Below are positions 8,018-17,119 of a stretch of DNA of 64,000 nucleotides, one piece after another; position 1 is the first letter of the stretch, and every line of letters begins with the position of its first letter. The stretch spans positions 1-64,000 of the forward strand of contig JANQQA010000266.1 of NCBI GenBank assembly GCA_028285205.1. Direction: 5' to 3'. Below the pieces are notes generated by a model that saw only the letters and a program-made list of their open reading frames with translations, was not told where the DNA came from and did no database searches. The stretch is from Bythopirellula sp. (GTDB lineage: Bacteria; Planctomycetota; Planctomycetia; Pirellulales; Lacipirellulaceae). The position numbers and the translations under genes were made by a program.

Positions 8018-9586
8018 ATGGAACAAAAGTTTGTCAGTTTCGAAGACGCGGTTGAAAAACTGGGCATCTCAGCAGACCGTCTGCACGCTCTACGTGAAGA
8101 AGGCCAGCTGCGTGCCTATCGCGATGGAAAGAGCTGGAAATTCCGGACCGATGAGATCGAAAAGATGGTCGAGAGCGGCGTCCCCGACGCGCCACCGCCC
8201 AGCGATGTCGGCTTGGTTTCGGATGACGAACTGGTCGCAGCCACGCCGATCCAGTCTGACGAAGACGACCTGGAATTGTCGTTGATGGACGACGACGAAC
8301 TCGACACGCCCAGCCCCGAGACCGCGGGTGGTTCTGACCTCGACATCGAAATCGGCGACGACGATACCGATGCCGTTCCGGGTGAGAAAGACCTCGTCGC
8401 GGATGGGCTAGATGACACAGTGACTGCGAGCGACGATCTGGCATTGGCCGAGGACTCTGTCGAGCCCGGTCCCTCCGACTCGATTCTGCTGAGCGAGGAG
8501 ACACTGGGCGAATCGGTGACTGGCTCCCCGAGCACGATCATTGGCAAAGATAAGCTTGGATCTGATGACGATGACCTGGAGCTGAGCCTTGAGGATCCCG
8601 ATGACGATGACCCAAAGCTGTCGCCCGCGGCAGGTGCGTCCGACGTGCTTAGCTCGGGCGTGGCCGGATCAGGCGTGCTAGACGAGTTGGAGGGCAACAC
8701 TGGAGGCACCAGCGCGTTTAAGGACCTTGATGAACTCGAGATCGATCTGGCGGCTGAATCGAGTCCTGCTCTGGCAGATCAGCAAGCGGCGGCTGACGAA
8801 CCTGCCGGCAACAAAGGCGACAGTGACCTGACGATTGGCGAGTTGGGTGGAGCGACTGCCGGCTCTGGTGCTGGTTCCGAGATAGAACTCGACACGGGGG
8901 ACTCTGGCGATATCGAGCTGGCCGGTGGCGATGACGATTTGATTCTGTCGGACGGTGGCGAAAGCGATCTCACGCTGGACAGCGGCGATAGCGGCATCAA
9001 CCTCATCTCCCCCTCAGATAGCGGTCTCGCGCTGGACGACATTCCACTGGAAATGGGGGGGTCTGCGATTCTGAGTTCGCTCTCGCTGGAGGGTTCCGAC
9101 CCCGAGATCTCGCTGATTGGCGATGACACCCCGTCGGGAATCGACAACGAAGCCTCGGGTGCCGATTCGGTTGCCGAACTGCAGACGGACGACGATTTTC
9201 AGCTGACTCCGCTCAGCGAAGGCTCTGCCGACGAGGGTGACAGCAGTTCGCAAGTAATCGCACTCGACGCGGAGATTGATGACTTCAGCGAGGAAGCCGC
9301 CGTACTAGACGACGATGATTTCGTCGAAGAAGATGCCGACGTGGCACTTGGCGGAGACTTTGCGGCAGCCCCAGCCAACGAGCTGGAAGTCGGCTACGCG
9401 CCGGTCGCGGCCGCTGGTCCAGAAACCCCGTACTCGGTGGCAAACATCCTGGGCTTGGGCTCGTCGATGGTGCTATTGATTCTCGCCGGAACGATGATGC
9501 TGGACATGATGCGCAACATTTGGAGCTGGGACGAGAGCTTCGCGCTCAACAGTGCTCTGATGGATGCGATCTTGGGCTGGTTCTAA
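8018..9586 (+). CDS. HTH (excisionase/MerR-type) protein with long acidic linker and C-terminal membrane helix
   Basis: The 522-residue product starts MEQKFVSFEDAVEKLGIS. Residues 4-55 form a winged-helix domain of the excisionase/MerR type (EKLGISADRLHALREEGQL, then RDGKSWKFRTDEIEKMV). About 370 residues of Asp, Glu, Ser and Gly-rich low-complexity sequence follow, with recurring short motifs such as DDDLELSL, LTLDSGDSGI and ISLIGDD. The protein ends with one hydrophobic segment (ILGLGSSMVLLILAGTMML) and a short amphipathic tail. This suggests a DNA- or protein-binding head tethered to the membrane by a flexible acidic stalk. ATG 8018 is preferred to GTG 7991 because the HTH begins immediately after it. 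The role is unknown. Confidence 0.82.
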   Translation: MEQKFVSFEDAVEKLGISADRLHALREEGQLRAYRDGKSWKFRTDEIEKMVESGVPDAPPPSDVGLVSDDELVAATPIQSDEDDLELSLMDDDELDTPSPETAGGSDLDIEIGDDDTDAVPGEKDLVADGLDDTVTASDDLALAEDSVEPGPSDSILLSEETLGESVTGSPSTIIGKDKLGSDDDDLELSLEDPDDDDPKLSPAAGASDVLSSGVAGSGVLDELEGNTGGTSAFKDLDELEIDLAAESSPALADQQAAADEPAGNKGDSDLTIGELGGATAGSGAGSEIELDTGDSGDIELAGGDDDLILSDGGESDLTLDSGDSGINLISPSDSGLALDDIPLEMGGSAILSSLSLEGSDPEISLIGDDTPSGIDNEASGADSVAELQTDDDFQLTPLSEGSADEGDSSSQVIALDAEIDDFSEEAAVLDDDDFVEEDADVALGGDFAAAPANELEVGYAPVAAAGPETPYSVANILGLGSSMVLLILAGTMMLDMMRNIWSWDESFALNSALMDAILGWF

Positions 9587-9638
9587 ACTTCTGCACCAGA
9601 CGGACGGTTTTCCGATTGCACAAGTGTTGATCATCGGT

Positions 9639-9676
9639 CACGCTTGCGGTTTCGCTTTGAAACCATAACAAGCGTG
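9639..9676 (+). promoter_or_regulatory. Strong two-tier hairpin abutting a start codon
   Basis: CACGCTTG (9639-9646) pairs perfectly with CAAGCGTG (9669-9676). Inside, GGTTTC (9648-9653) pairs perfectly with GAAACC (9659-9664) across a GCTTT loop. The structure ends four bases before ATG 9681. No T-run follows, so it is a poor intrinsic terminator; in RNA it would occlude the ribosome entry site of the lipoprotein gene. Confidence 0.6.
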
Positions 9677-9680
9677 TCCC

Positions 9681-10787
9681 ATGCAATTGCCCAGTTCAAG
9701 TTTGGCGGTGTTCGTTCTGGCCTTTTACGCGATTCTAGGTCTGGGCTGCGCACCAGCCCCAGAAATCAAAACCTACAGCGTCGTCCGCACTGAGCCCCGC
9801 AGTGCGCCCATTCCGCTCGATCAGGTCGACCACATACTCGTCGCGATCCTGCCGCAGGACGAGAAAGCGTGGTTCTTCAAACTCAGTGGCAAGAAGCCAG
9901 CCATCGAGCGGCAGCGAACGGCGTTTGAAAAGTTTCTCGCGACGGTATCCGTCGGAAATTCAGCCGATGAAACACCAAACTGGTCGCTGCCTGAGGGGTG
10001 GACTGAACGCGGAAAATCGGAGATGCGGGCCGCCACGCTATTGATTCCCGATCCTGGTGGAGAGTTGGAACTGGCGGTGTCTTCTTTGCCGCTGGCGGGC
10101 GAGTGGGAAGACTTCTTGGTTCCCAACGTGAATCGCTGGCTCCGGCAACTGCAATGCGAGAGCTTGTCCAGAGAGACGATCCTCGAACTCGGCGATGAGG
10201 TCGCGACACAACGTGGTAAAGCAACGGTTTTCCAGTTAGCGGGAATCATGCCCTCGCAACCCAGGGGCATGGGCGGCAATCCACACGCAGGATTGGGAAT
10301 CCCGGCTCCCAAAAAGGCTCCACCAGAATCCAAGGCGAGGGCTGATCAAGCTCGCCCCAGCGAACTAAGCTACAGCACGCCGACGGGTTGGCTGCCGGGC
10401 GAAATGAATATGATGCGGAAGGCGGCGTTCTTGCTGCCTGGTGGTGGACCATCCGACGGGGTCACGGTGACGAGCTTTCCCGCCGGCGGGGGCCAAATGA
10501 GCGACGTTGTGGCCAACGTACAACGCTGGGGTAGGCAGGTCGGATTGGCTGGGCTCACAGGTGCGGAAGTCGACGAGTTGTCAAGCCCCGTCGAGGTCGG
10601 TGGATTCGATGGCACCTATGTTGAGCTGTCCAGCCCTAAAGAATCCGACCGCAAAGTCTCGTTGTTCGTGGCGATGGTAGAACGACGGGGCCAAGTCTGG
10701 TTTTTCAAGATGCTCGGTGAGACTGAGCTGGTTACCGGCCAACGTGACGCTTTTCGCCAGTTTCTCGCCTCGGTGAAGTTCAAGTAA
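9681..10787 (+). CDS. Putative lipoprotein with two repeats of a unique domain
   Basis: This 368-residue protein has a signal peptide ending in the lipobox LGLGC (Cys about residue 23), so it is likely anchored to a membrane after export. The mature part contains two related units. Each has a 'PxGW' strand, an MR(K)A block with a hydrophobic strand, a segment of the form VxNVxRWxRQ, and an EKAWFFKL or GQVWFFKML block. A Gly/Pro-rich linker near residues 190-225 separates them. ATG 9681 is the only start that gives the signal peptide. I cannot assign a family beyond a planctomycete-type exported protein. It sits just upstream of the cytochrome c assembly gene, so a role in respiration or electron transfer is possible. 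Confidence 0.75.
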   Translation: MQLPSSSLAVFVLAFYAILGLGCAPAPEIKTYSVVRTEPRSAPIPLDQVDHILVAILPQDEKAWFFKLSGKKPAIERQRTAFEKFLATVSVGNSADETPNWSLPEGWTERGKSEMRAATLLIPDPGGELELAVSSLPLAGEWEDFLVPNVNRWLRQLQCESLSRETILELGDEVATQRGKATVFQLAGIMPSQPRGMGGNPHAGLGIPAPKKAPPESKARADQARPSELSYSTPTGWLPGEMNMMRKAAFLLPGGGPSDGVTVTSFPAGGGQMSDVVANVQRWGRQVGLAGLTGAEVDELSSPVEVGGFDGTYVELSSPKESDRKVSLFVAMVERRGQVWFFKMLGETELVTGQRDAFRQFLASVKFK

Positions 10788-10948
10788 CCCGGACCCGACG
10801 TTACGTTCCAGGGGTATAATCGGTAAGATATGAGTGGTCTATCCACGGCGCACTACATCAGAGTACGGCGCAACCGATTCCTCGCCCTACCCTTCACTCT
10901 CCTCTCCCTGTTGCGGAGGGGACTAAACTGCCCCACCTCCAGAGTCTC

Positions 10949-13900
10949 ATGTCTACCACCGATGCAGGTCGATTCGTTGCGAAAGCCCCTCCCGCAAAGG
11001 CCGTACCGCTGAATCTCAGTTTGCATGCACTGTTGTGGCCAATTGCCTCCCTCAAACTGACCGTGGTCTTGTTTTTGCTCTCTATCTTCCTCGTGTTTGC
11101 AGGCACGTTGGCGCAGATCGATCACGACATCTGGTTCGTCGTCCACAACTACTTTCGCGCTGGTGTCGCTTGGATTGACCTAAAGGTTTTCTTCCCTCGC
11201 GCTTGGGATGTACCGGGAGGCTTTTGGTTCCCCGGTGGTTGGGCGATCGGCGCGGCGATGGGCGTGAATTTGCTTGCCGCGCACGCTGTGCGATTCAAAG
11301 TGTCTGGCAGGGGACGCGCCTTGTGGATGGGACTTGGAGTCTTGGCGGCTGGGATCGCGCTGACGTGGCTGGTGGTGCAGAGTGGTCTGGATGACACGGT
11401 CGAAAGCGAACTTTCGCCGGCATTCTGTAATGGGCTCTGGCACGCACTACGGTTTGGCCTGGGTGCGAGCACACTTGGCTTGTGCTACTTGCTATCACTG
11501 AATTACGCCAACTGCAAGGCGGCGGACACGCTATGGATGTGGTGGCTTGGTGCGGTCACGTGCGCGTTGCTGACGGCGCTATCGGTTTGGCTGTTCACCA
11601 ATCCCGAAGCGCGGCTCGACCCCTCAGGGCTGAGAATCCTCTGGCAGTTGATCAAGAGTACCGGGGCAGGCATTGTGTTGCTGGTCGGCTGCTACTGGGT
11701 GTTTGGCAGACGCGCAGGAATTGTATTGCTGCACGGCGGTATTGCGTTGCTCATGTTCAGCGAACTGTGGACCGGCATGCACGCGAAGGAATCGCGGATG
11801 CAGCTGGTCGAAGGCCAGTCACTCAGCTATGCCGAAGACATCCGCACCGTCGAGCTGGCGATTGTTGACAAGTCGGACGCCAAGGAAGACCAAGTGGCCG
11901 CTGTGCCGCTGGAACTGCTGACCCAGGCCTACGAAAGCGGCCAGGTTCTCGACGATCCGAATTTACCGTTCGCGGTCAGCGTGAAGAAATACATTCAGAA
12001 TGCGAGGACACGGTATCTACAGCCCGGCGAAGAGAATCTCGCAACGCAGGGCTTGGGCCTGCTCAAACTCGCTCAGGCCGTGCCGATCAACACCGGTGTC
12101 GGTGACCAGGGAGTCGACATGCCGGCGATGTATGTCGAGCTGCTGTCCAAAGATGGTGGCGAATCGCTGGGTACATTCATGCTGTGGGTGATGTACGGCG
12201 CGCAACCGGTCGAGCTGTCGAGTGAAGCGTATGAAGTCGCGTTGCGATTTGAACGCGTCCACAAGCCCTACGCCGTGAAACTGCTGGACTTCCGCCACGA
12301 AACCTACACTGGCACGGGAAAGGCTAAGAACTACACATCGGTCGTGCAGGTCAGCGAGCCTGATAAGAACGTCGATCGCGAGTTCAAGATCTGGATGAAC
12401 AATCCACTCCGCTACGGAGGAGACACGCTCTATCAATCAGGTTTTGATCCGAACAAGGAAGACCTCACGATCTTGCAGGTGACAACGAACTCCGGGTGGA
12501 TGATCCCGTATGTTTCCTGCATGATTGTGCTGATTGGAATGTTGGCTCAGTTCGGCATGACGTTCTTGCGGTTCGCTCGTCGGGAACGGGCGCCGGCTCA
12601 AGAAGATAGCGCTCAGTCTTTCCGTGAGCTGATTGCCAACTGGTCGTCTCCAACGGTGTTTGTGCCAGCAGTTATCCTGCTGCTCTGCGCAGGCTATGTC
12701 ACGAGCAACGCCCGCATGCCGTCGCCGGAGGTGTCGGAGATGCAGATCCACGAGTTCGGAAAGCTGCCGGTCGCCTACAATGGGCGCGTTAAGCCGTTTG
12801 ACACCCTGGCCCGCAACACGCTAAATCTGCTGTCCGACAAGACGACTTTTAAGATCGACGATCCGAAACGGGACGGGAAGACCATCACCAAAACGGCGAT
12901 TTTCTGGATGCTGGAGTTCTTTGCGGACACACCAGAATCACACAACTACAAAGTCATCCGCATCACAAATCTCGATGTGCTGCAAACGCTCGACCTCGAT
13001 CCGCGCGAAGGATTCCGCTACAGCATCGCGGAGGTGATTGACAAGAAGTTTGAGTTTGCCAGCGTCGGCGGAGAGAAGCAGCTCATTCCCGAAGCCTTGC
13101 GTCAGGCACAAATGGCTTCGGAGGTACCCGAGGATGAGCGCGATTTGACGCAGGTGAAGTTTCTCGAGTTGGGCCAGAAACTCAATGTCTTCGGACGCAT
13201 GCGAGAAGCATTTTCCTCGCCGCGGATTCGCTTCGACTCGCTTGAACGGGTGAAGCAGGATCTACAGATGGTCGACTCGCAGATCGCCAGCCTCAACTTG
13301 GGGAGTCCTCGTGCTATCCCGCCCATGGAGCCCGCCCAGCCATGGCAGACGATGCTCGAAGCAGAACGGGAGGTCCTGCTCCAGCGAGTCAGCAACAAAG
13401 ATCCCGATGCCGCGACGCTCGCATTTCGTGAGATTCTTGATGCGTACGCAGCCAACGAGGTGCAGGACTTTAACCGCGGGGTTGCTGAGTATCGCGAAAT
13501 CGTTCAAGAGCGGGCGACCGCAGACGTCAAGTACGAGGAAGAGCTGCTTGCCGCAGGCGAAGTGGATGGTCGTAAGACGGCGGAGAAACTGCGACTCGAG
13601 CGGGTGGAATTCGAGTCGTTCTTCAATCAGTTCAACCCTTTCAGCAACGCGATGGCACTCTATCTGGTTGCCTTCGTGCTCGCCGGATTCTCGTGGCTGG
13701 GGTGGAACGTGATGCTGAATCGTTCAGCAAATTGGTTGCTGTGGTTCACGTTTGCACTGCATACCTTCGCCCTCGTGTGCCGCGTCTACATTTCCGGTCG
13801 TCCACCGGTGACGAATCTCTATTCGTCAGCGGTTTTCATCGGCTGGGCGGCTGTGTTGTTTGCACTGGTGTTCGAACGAATTTACCGTTTTGGCATCGGC

Positions 13901-14560
13901 AACCTCTTGGCAGCGATGATCGGCTTTCCCACACTCTGGATTGCCTATGGACTGGCGGGCGATGGCGACACGTTCGAGGTCCTTCAGGCGGTACTCGACA
14001 CGCAGTTCTGGCTCGCGACACACGTGGTTTGCATCACGCTGGGCTACTCCACAACACTGCTGGCCGGATTCCTGGGAATTGTGTACGTCGTGATGGCCCA
14101 TCTTGGTGGTCAGCTTGATGATGACCAACGCAAACAGATTACCCGGATGACTTACGGCACGATTTGTTTCGCCACGTTCTTCAGTTTTGTTGGGACCGTG
14201 CTCGGTGGTCTGTGGGCTGACGATTCCTGGGGACGGTTCTGGGGGTGGGATCCGAAGGAAAACGGCGCACTGATGATCGTGATCTGGAACGCCTTGGTGC
14301 TGCACGCTAGATGGGGAGCGATGATACGCAACCTTGGCATGGCGGCACTCGCCATTTGCGGAAACATCATCACAGCTTGGTCGTGGTTTGGCGTGAACCA
14401 GATGGGCGAAGGCTTGCACGCCTATGGGTTCCGCAAGGGGATGACGTTCTGGCTCGTGGTGTTTGTCTCGAGCCAGTTGGCAGTTATCGCTCTGGCGTGT
14501 GTCCCTGAAAACTGGTATCGCGGCAAGAGCACAACGAGACCTGCTCCTTCGGAGGCCTAG
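10949..14560 (+). CDS. ccsA: ResB-CcsA fusion, System II cytochrome c assembly protein
   Basis: The 1203-residue protein joins both halves of the System II haem export and ligation machine in one chain. Residues about 20-560 are ResB-like: SLKLTVVLFLLSIFLVFAG begins the first helix, with further helices and a large extracytoplasmic loop. Residues about 590-880 are an additional soluble region starting MQIHEFGKLPVAYNGRVKPFDTLARN. Residues about 885-1190 are CcsA, with many helices and the haem-handling WWD motif (WGRFWGWDPKENGALM, then LHARWG). Conserved His residues flank it (THVVC, GLHAYGF). It would export haem and attach it to apocytochromes, fitting the c-type cytochrome domain encoded at 45.1 kb. 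ATG 10949 directly precedes the first helix region. Confidence 0.93.
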   Translation: MSTTDAGRFVAKAPPAKAVPLNLSLHALLWPIASLKLTVVLFLLSIFLVFAGTLAQIDHDIWFVVHNYFRAGVAWIDLKVFFPRAWDVPGGFWFPGGWAIGAAMGVNLLAAHAVRFKVSGRGRALWMGLGVLAAGIALTWLVVQSGLDDTVESELSPAFCNGLWHALRFGLGASTLGLCYLLSLNYANCKAADTLWMWWLGAVTCALLTALSVWLFTNPEARLDPSGLRILWQLIKSTGAGIVLLVGCYWVFGRRAGIVLLHGGIALLMFSELWTGMHAKESRMQLVEGQSLSYAEDIRTVELAIVDKSDAKEDQVAAVPLELLTQAYESGQVLDDPNLPFAVSVKKYIQNARTRYLQPGEENLATQGLGLLKLAQAVPINTGVGDQGVDMPAMYVELLSKDGGESLGTFMLWVMYGAQPVELSSEAYEVALRFERVHKPYAVKLLDFRHETYTGTGKAKNYTSVVQVSEPDKNVDREFKIWMNNPLRYGGDTLYQSGFDPNKEDLTILQVTTNSGWMIPYVSCMIVLIGMLAQFGMTFLRFARRERAPAQEDSAQSFRELIANWSSPTVFVPAVILLLCAGYVTSNARMPSPEVSEMQIHEFGKLPVAYNGRVKPFDTLARNTLNLLSDKTTFKIDDPKRDGKTITKTAIFWMLEFFADTPESHNYKVIRITNLDVLQTLDLDPREGFRYSIAEVIDKKFEFASVGGEKQLIPEALRQAQMASEVPEDERDLTQVKFLELGQKLNVFGRMREAFSSPRIRFDSLERVKQDLQMVDSQIASLNLGSPRAIPPMEPAQPWQTMLEAEREVLLQRVSNKDPDAATLAFREILDAYAANEVQDFNRGVAEYREIVQERATADVKYEEELLAAGEVDGRKTAEKLRLERVEFESFFNQFNPFSNAMALYLVAFVLAGFSWLGWNVMLNRSANWLLWFTFALHTFALVCRVYISGRPPVTNLYSSAVFIGWAAVLFALVFERIYRFGIGNLLAAMIGFPTLWIAYGLAGDGDTFEVLQAVLDTQFWLATHVVCITLGYSTTLLAGFLGIVYVVMAHLGGQLDDDQRKQITRMTYGTICFATFFSFVGTVLGGLWADDSWGRFWGWDPKENGALMIVIWNALVLHARWGAMIRNLGMAALAICGNIITAWSWFGVNQMGEGLHAYGFRKGMTFWLVVFVSSQLAVIALACVPENWYRGKSTTRPAPSEA

Positions 14561-14584
14561 GATTTGCCCTGAGGCGATTCGCAG

Positions 14585-14995
14585 CTAACTAAACAGTCGC
14601 TGTTGCAAGGCCTGATAGGCGGCTTCCTGCTCTCGCAAATCGACGGGCAGTTCTGCTTGAAAGATACCGGGCCGAAGGAAGACTTCCCCAGGCTGGGCGA
14701 GATTGGACTTATCAGCCAATTTCCATAGCAGCTTACGGCTCTGTCGATCGAGCCCGTGGGCCTGGCTCAGCTCTCGAAAGAGCTTTTCAGGATCGTCGCA
14801 GTGCTCGGTCATGTCGTTGCGCTTGCGAACTTTTACAATGACGGCAATCGCGATTGCAGCCAGGGCCAGGACGATTAGCAGTGGCCAGAACTCGGCGATT
14901 TCCAGGCGGCCACGTCCATTATGCAATCCGTCGCCGAGGCGTTGCCACCTTGAGACTTGTGCGAAGAGCGGCTGGCAAAGCAGTGAACTGTTCAT
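14585..14995 (-). CDS. Small membrane protein coupled to the HEAT-repeat protein
   Basis: This 136-residue protein has an N-terminal segment of about 30 residues, one strong helix (FWPLLIVLALAAIAIAVIVKV, about 36-56) and a basic stop-transfer patch (RKRN). A cytosolic tail follows with DPEKLFRELSQAHGLDRQSRKLLWKLAD and FLRPGIFQAEL. ATG 14995 overlaps the upstream stop as ATGA, so translation is coupled to the HEAT protein. I do not recognise the family, though the tail resembles small helical domains in planctomycete membrane proteins. It probably anchors or partners the HEAT protein at the membrane. Confidence 0.75.
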   Translation of the reverse strand: MNSSLLCQPLFAQVSRWQRLGDGLHNGRGRLEIAEFWPLLIVLALAAIAIAVIVKVRKRNDMTEHCDDPEKLFRELSQAHGLDRQSRKLLWKLADKSNLAQPGEVFLRPGIFQAELPVDLREQEAAYQALQQRLFS

Positions 14996-16611
14996 CGTTG
15001 CCCTCCGGTCGCCGCGGCTGCCGGGCCAGCGTCGTTCAGTGCCATTTCATCAAACACTTCCAAGCTGTTCTTGGCAGCGTTTTGGACCGCCGGACTGCGA
15101 TCACGCGTTGCGTGTCGTAGTGCTTCTTGAACTTCCGAGGTTGGGCTGAACTGTAGGGCATCAGCGGCTGCGGCTCTCACCAAATGGTCTTCGTCCTCGA
15201 GTAACTCCAACATGCCGTCTGTCACCTCGGGCACCAGTCCCATGACCTCGGCCATCTCGACGGCTCGCAAGCGGCGTTTGCGAGAACTATCTTCCATCTC
15301 GGACAGCAGGCCGGGGACTGCTTGGCTGTCGACCTTTTTAACCAATGCTCCGGTTGTGCGCCGGGCATCGTCATGCAGGCCTTCGAAGCTGGTGCGAAAG
15401 TTCTCGAACGAGAACTCCGCGAGCGCTTCGCAAGTTGCCTCGCGAACCTCTTCGTGTGGGCTGTCAAGCTGCTTCAGCAGAATGGCCATCGCGTTGGGAA
15501 TGTGGCGGTCGCGAATCTGTCGCGTGGCGGCGGCTTGGACCATCGGATCCGCGTCGTGCACGGCATCGAGAATCATGTTGTTGCCGCGTTCCCCTGGAAT
15601 AGCCGCTAAGGCATCGCAAGCTGCCCAACGGGCGTCGGTGTGTCCACTGCGGAGGATCACCTCGAGCAGATCCAGAAACTCGTCTGATTTAACTCCAGAT
15701 GCCGCGACCAGTTTAATGCATCGCGACTGATCTTGCTCCTCGAAGTTATCAAAGCCTCGTTCGCCCTGGCGTAACCATTCGAAGGTTCGGATCCGAGCGA
15801 GATTTTTTGCGACCTTGGCATCTAGCTTATCGTCAGCGACTTCCAGCAATTTCTGGACGAATTTTGGATCGTCGCGCTTGCTGATGACGTTCAGGATGTT
15901 GATCGCGGCATGTTCGCTATTGAGTGATCGCAGCAAAAACTCGACGACACCCGAGCATTGACTGTGGGTCAATGTATTGATGACCGTCAGATAGCACGGA
16001 TGATGCGGTTCGTCGATGATCTGACGTAGCATGTTGCTACTGGGTCCACCGAGAATCACAAAGGCTTCAATCAATTCCGACCGATTGTGAGTGCGGAATC
16101 GCTCGACGCTGCGTTCCAGACTTTCCAACACAAATCGGCACAGGGCTTCCGGGTTGCGGCGATCCTCGTAGTCGCGTGGACCGTAGACCATCTCGCTGAG
16201 TTGTTGCACCAGTCGGTGAACCAACTGGGTCGCCGCCTCGGCATGTGTGTGTTTCTGATTTTCTGCCAGCGTGACCAGCGTCGAAACGAGATCGAATTCT
16301 TTGAAGTGCTCGACCACCTCGCAGGCATTTTCAAACAGCTGCTCTTCTTCCGACAGCACCGCGTCACGCAGCGCCCCCGACATCCGTCCCCTACCCTCTT
16401 GCAAGTATTGGCGCTGCTTTGCCGACATGCGGTGCCACATGCCTAAGACGGCCAGGTGGCCTTGTTTGTTGCGTCGGGCGATCGTTGCCCTGAGGGCGCC
16501 GTCGTACACTTCCGCGTCGGTGCTGCGCAGCGCATCCAACAGCGCACCATTGGCCGCATCGTTGCGGCTGGCGGCGAGTATTTCGTAGGTAGTCGACAGT
16601 CCAGAGCTCAA
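14992..16611 (-). CDS. HEAT-repeat protein
   Basis: The 539-residue protein is an all-helical solenoid. Repeats are clearest in the second half (DARWAACDALAAIPGERGNNM, DPMVQAAATRQIRD, HEEVREATCEALAEF, DHLVRAAAADALQF, SPAVQNAAKNSLE). Such proteins are protein-binding scaffolds. No signal peptide is seen, so it is likely cytosolic and possibly recruited to the membrane by the coupled small membrane protein. The most upstream start in frame is a TTG at 16611 with no good ribosome binding site, so the true start is uncertain by some tens of codons. It converges on the ResB-CcsA gene, but I see no direct functional link. Confidence 0.85.
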   Translation of the reverse strand: MSSGLSTTYEILAASRNDAANGALLDALRSTDAEVYDGALRATIARRNKQGHLAVLGMWHRMSAKQRQYLQEGRGRMSGALRDAVLSEEEQLFENACEVVEHFKEFDLVSTLVTLAENQKHTHAEAATQLVHRLVQQLSEMVYGPRDYEDRRNPEALCRFVLESLERSVERFRTHNRSELIEAFVILGGPSSNMLRQIIDEPHHPCYLTVINTLTHSQCSGVVEFLLRSLNSEHAAINILNVISKRDDPKFVQKLLEVADDKLDAKVAKNLARIRTFEWLRQGERGFDNFEEQDQSRCIKLVAASGVKSDEFLDLLEVILRSGHTDARWAACDALAAIPGERGNNMILDAVHDADPMVQAAATRQIRDRHIPNAMAILLKQLDSPHEEVREATCEALAEFSFENFRTSFEGLHDDARRTTGALVKKVDSQAVPGLLSEMEDSSRKRRLRAVEMAEVMGLVPEVTDGMLELLEDEDHLVRAAAADALQFSPTSEVQEALRHATRDRSPAVQNAAKNSLEVFDEMALNDAGPAAAATGGQR

Positions 16612-16839
16612 GGGCTTCTCGTTCTAATGCTTGAGGCAAAGCGTAGATATGCGGTTTCTCAACTCAAGCCTAGGTTGCAGATTCTCAACGCAGCGTCGAA
16701 TTGTGGGCCTCCTGCAGGATGTTTTGCTATTTGATCACCGCCGCCGCTTGCTTTGCATCTCGATGTGCGCGAAACTGGAATAATCGTCACAGCAGGAATC
16801 CCGCTGCAGAACTGGTTTCGATATAAGCAGGTCCCAATC

Positions 16840-17106
16840 ATGGCTTCCCCATTCCCGGAGGTCTCGCCACTGGAACGCGAGTACTTGCCAATCCGCGCCA
16901 AGATCCTTGAGATCGCCTCAGCGCTCGATAGGATTCAACGCACTTCTGAGTGTGAGTTAGACGATCCACGCTGGCAGCAATTACAGTCTGCCATCAATTT
17001 GCTCTTCGCCAGCGACCCGGAGCGCGCCGAACAGGTGCAGATGTTGTTCAGTCGAAGCTATGAACAAGACTGGCGCACGAAGATGCAGATTCCTACTGAT
17101 CACTAA
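16840..17106 (+). CDS. Small helical protein upstream of the TatD-like hydrolase
   Basis: ATG 16840 begins an 88-residue, mostly helical, charged protein (MASPFPEVSPLEREYLPIR). It contains ILEIASALDRIQR and a segment PRWQQLQSAINLLFAS. The gene ends 13 bases before the hydrolase start, so the two are probably one operon. I do not recognise the family. Since the hydrolase is EboB-like, this could be a small lineage-specific partner of the Ebo-type system; it is much shorter than EboA. Starts further upstream in the frame (to 16753) are possible but add a poorly protein-like segment. Confidence 0.65.
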   Translation: MASPFPEVSPLEREYLPIRAKILEIASALDRIQRTSECELDDPRWQQLQSAINLLFASDPERAEQVQMLFSRSYEQDWRTKMQIPTDH

Positions 17107-17119
17107 AGAGGCGACGAAC

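Noticed and set aside
14577..14590. Terminator between the convergent ResB-CcsA and small membrane protein genes
   Set aside because: The gap is only 24 bases and contains no stem.
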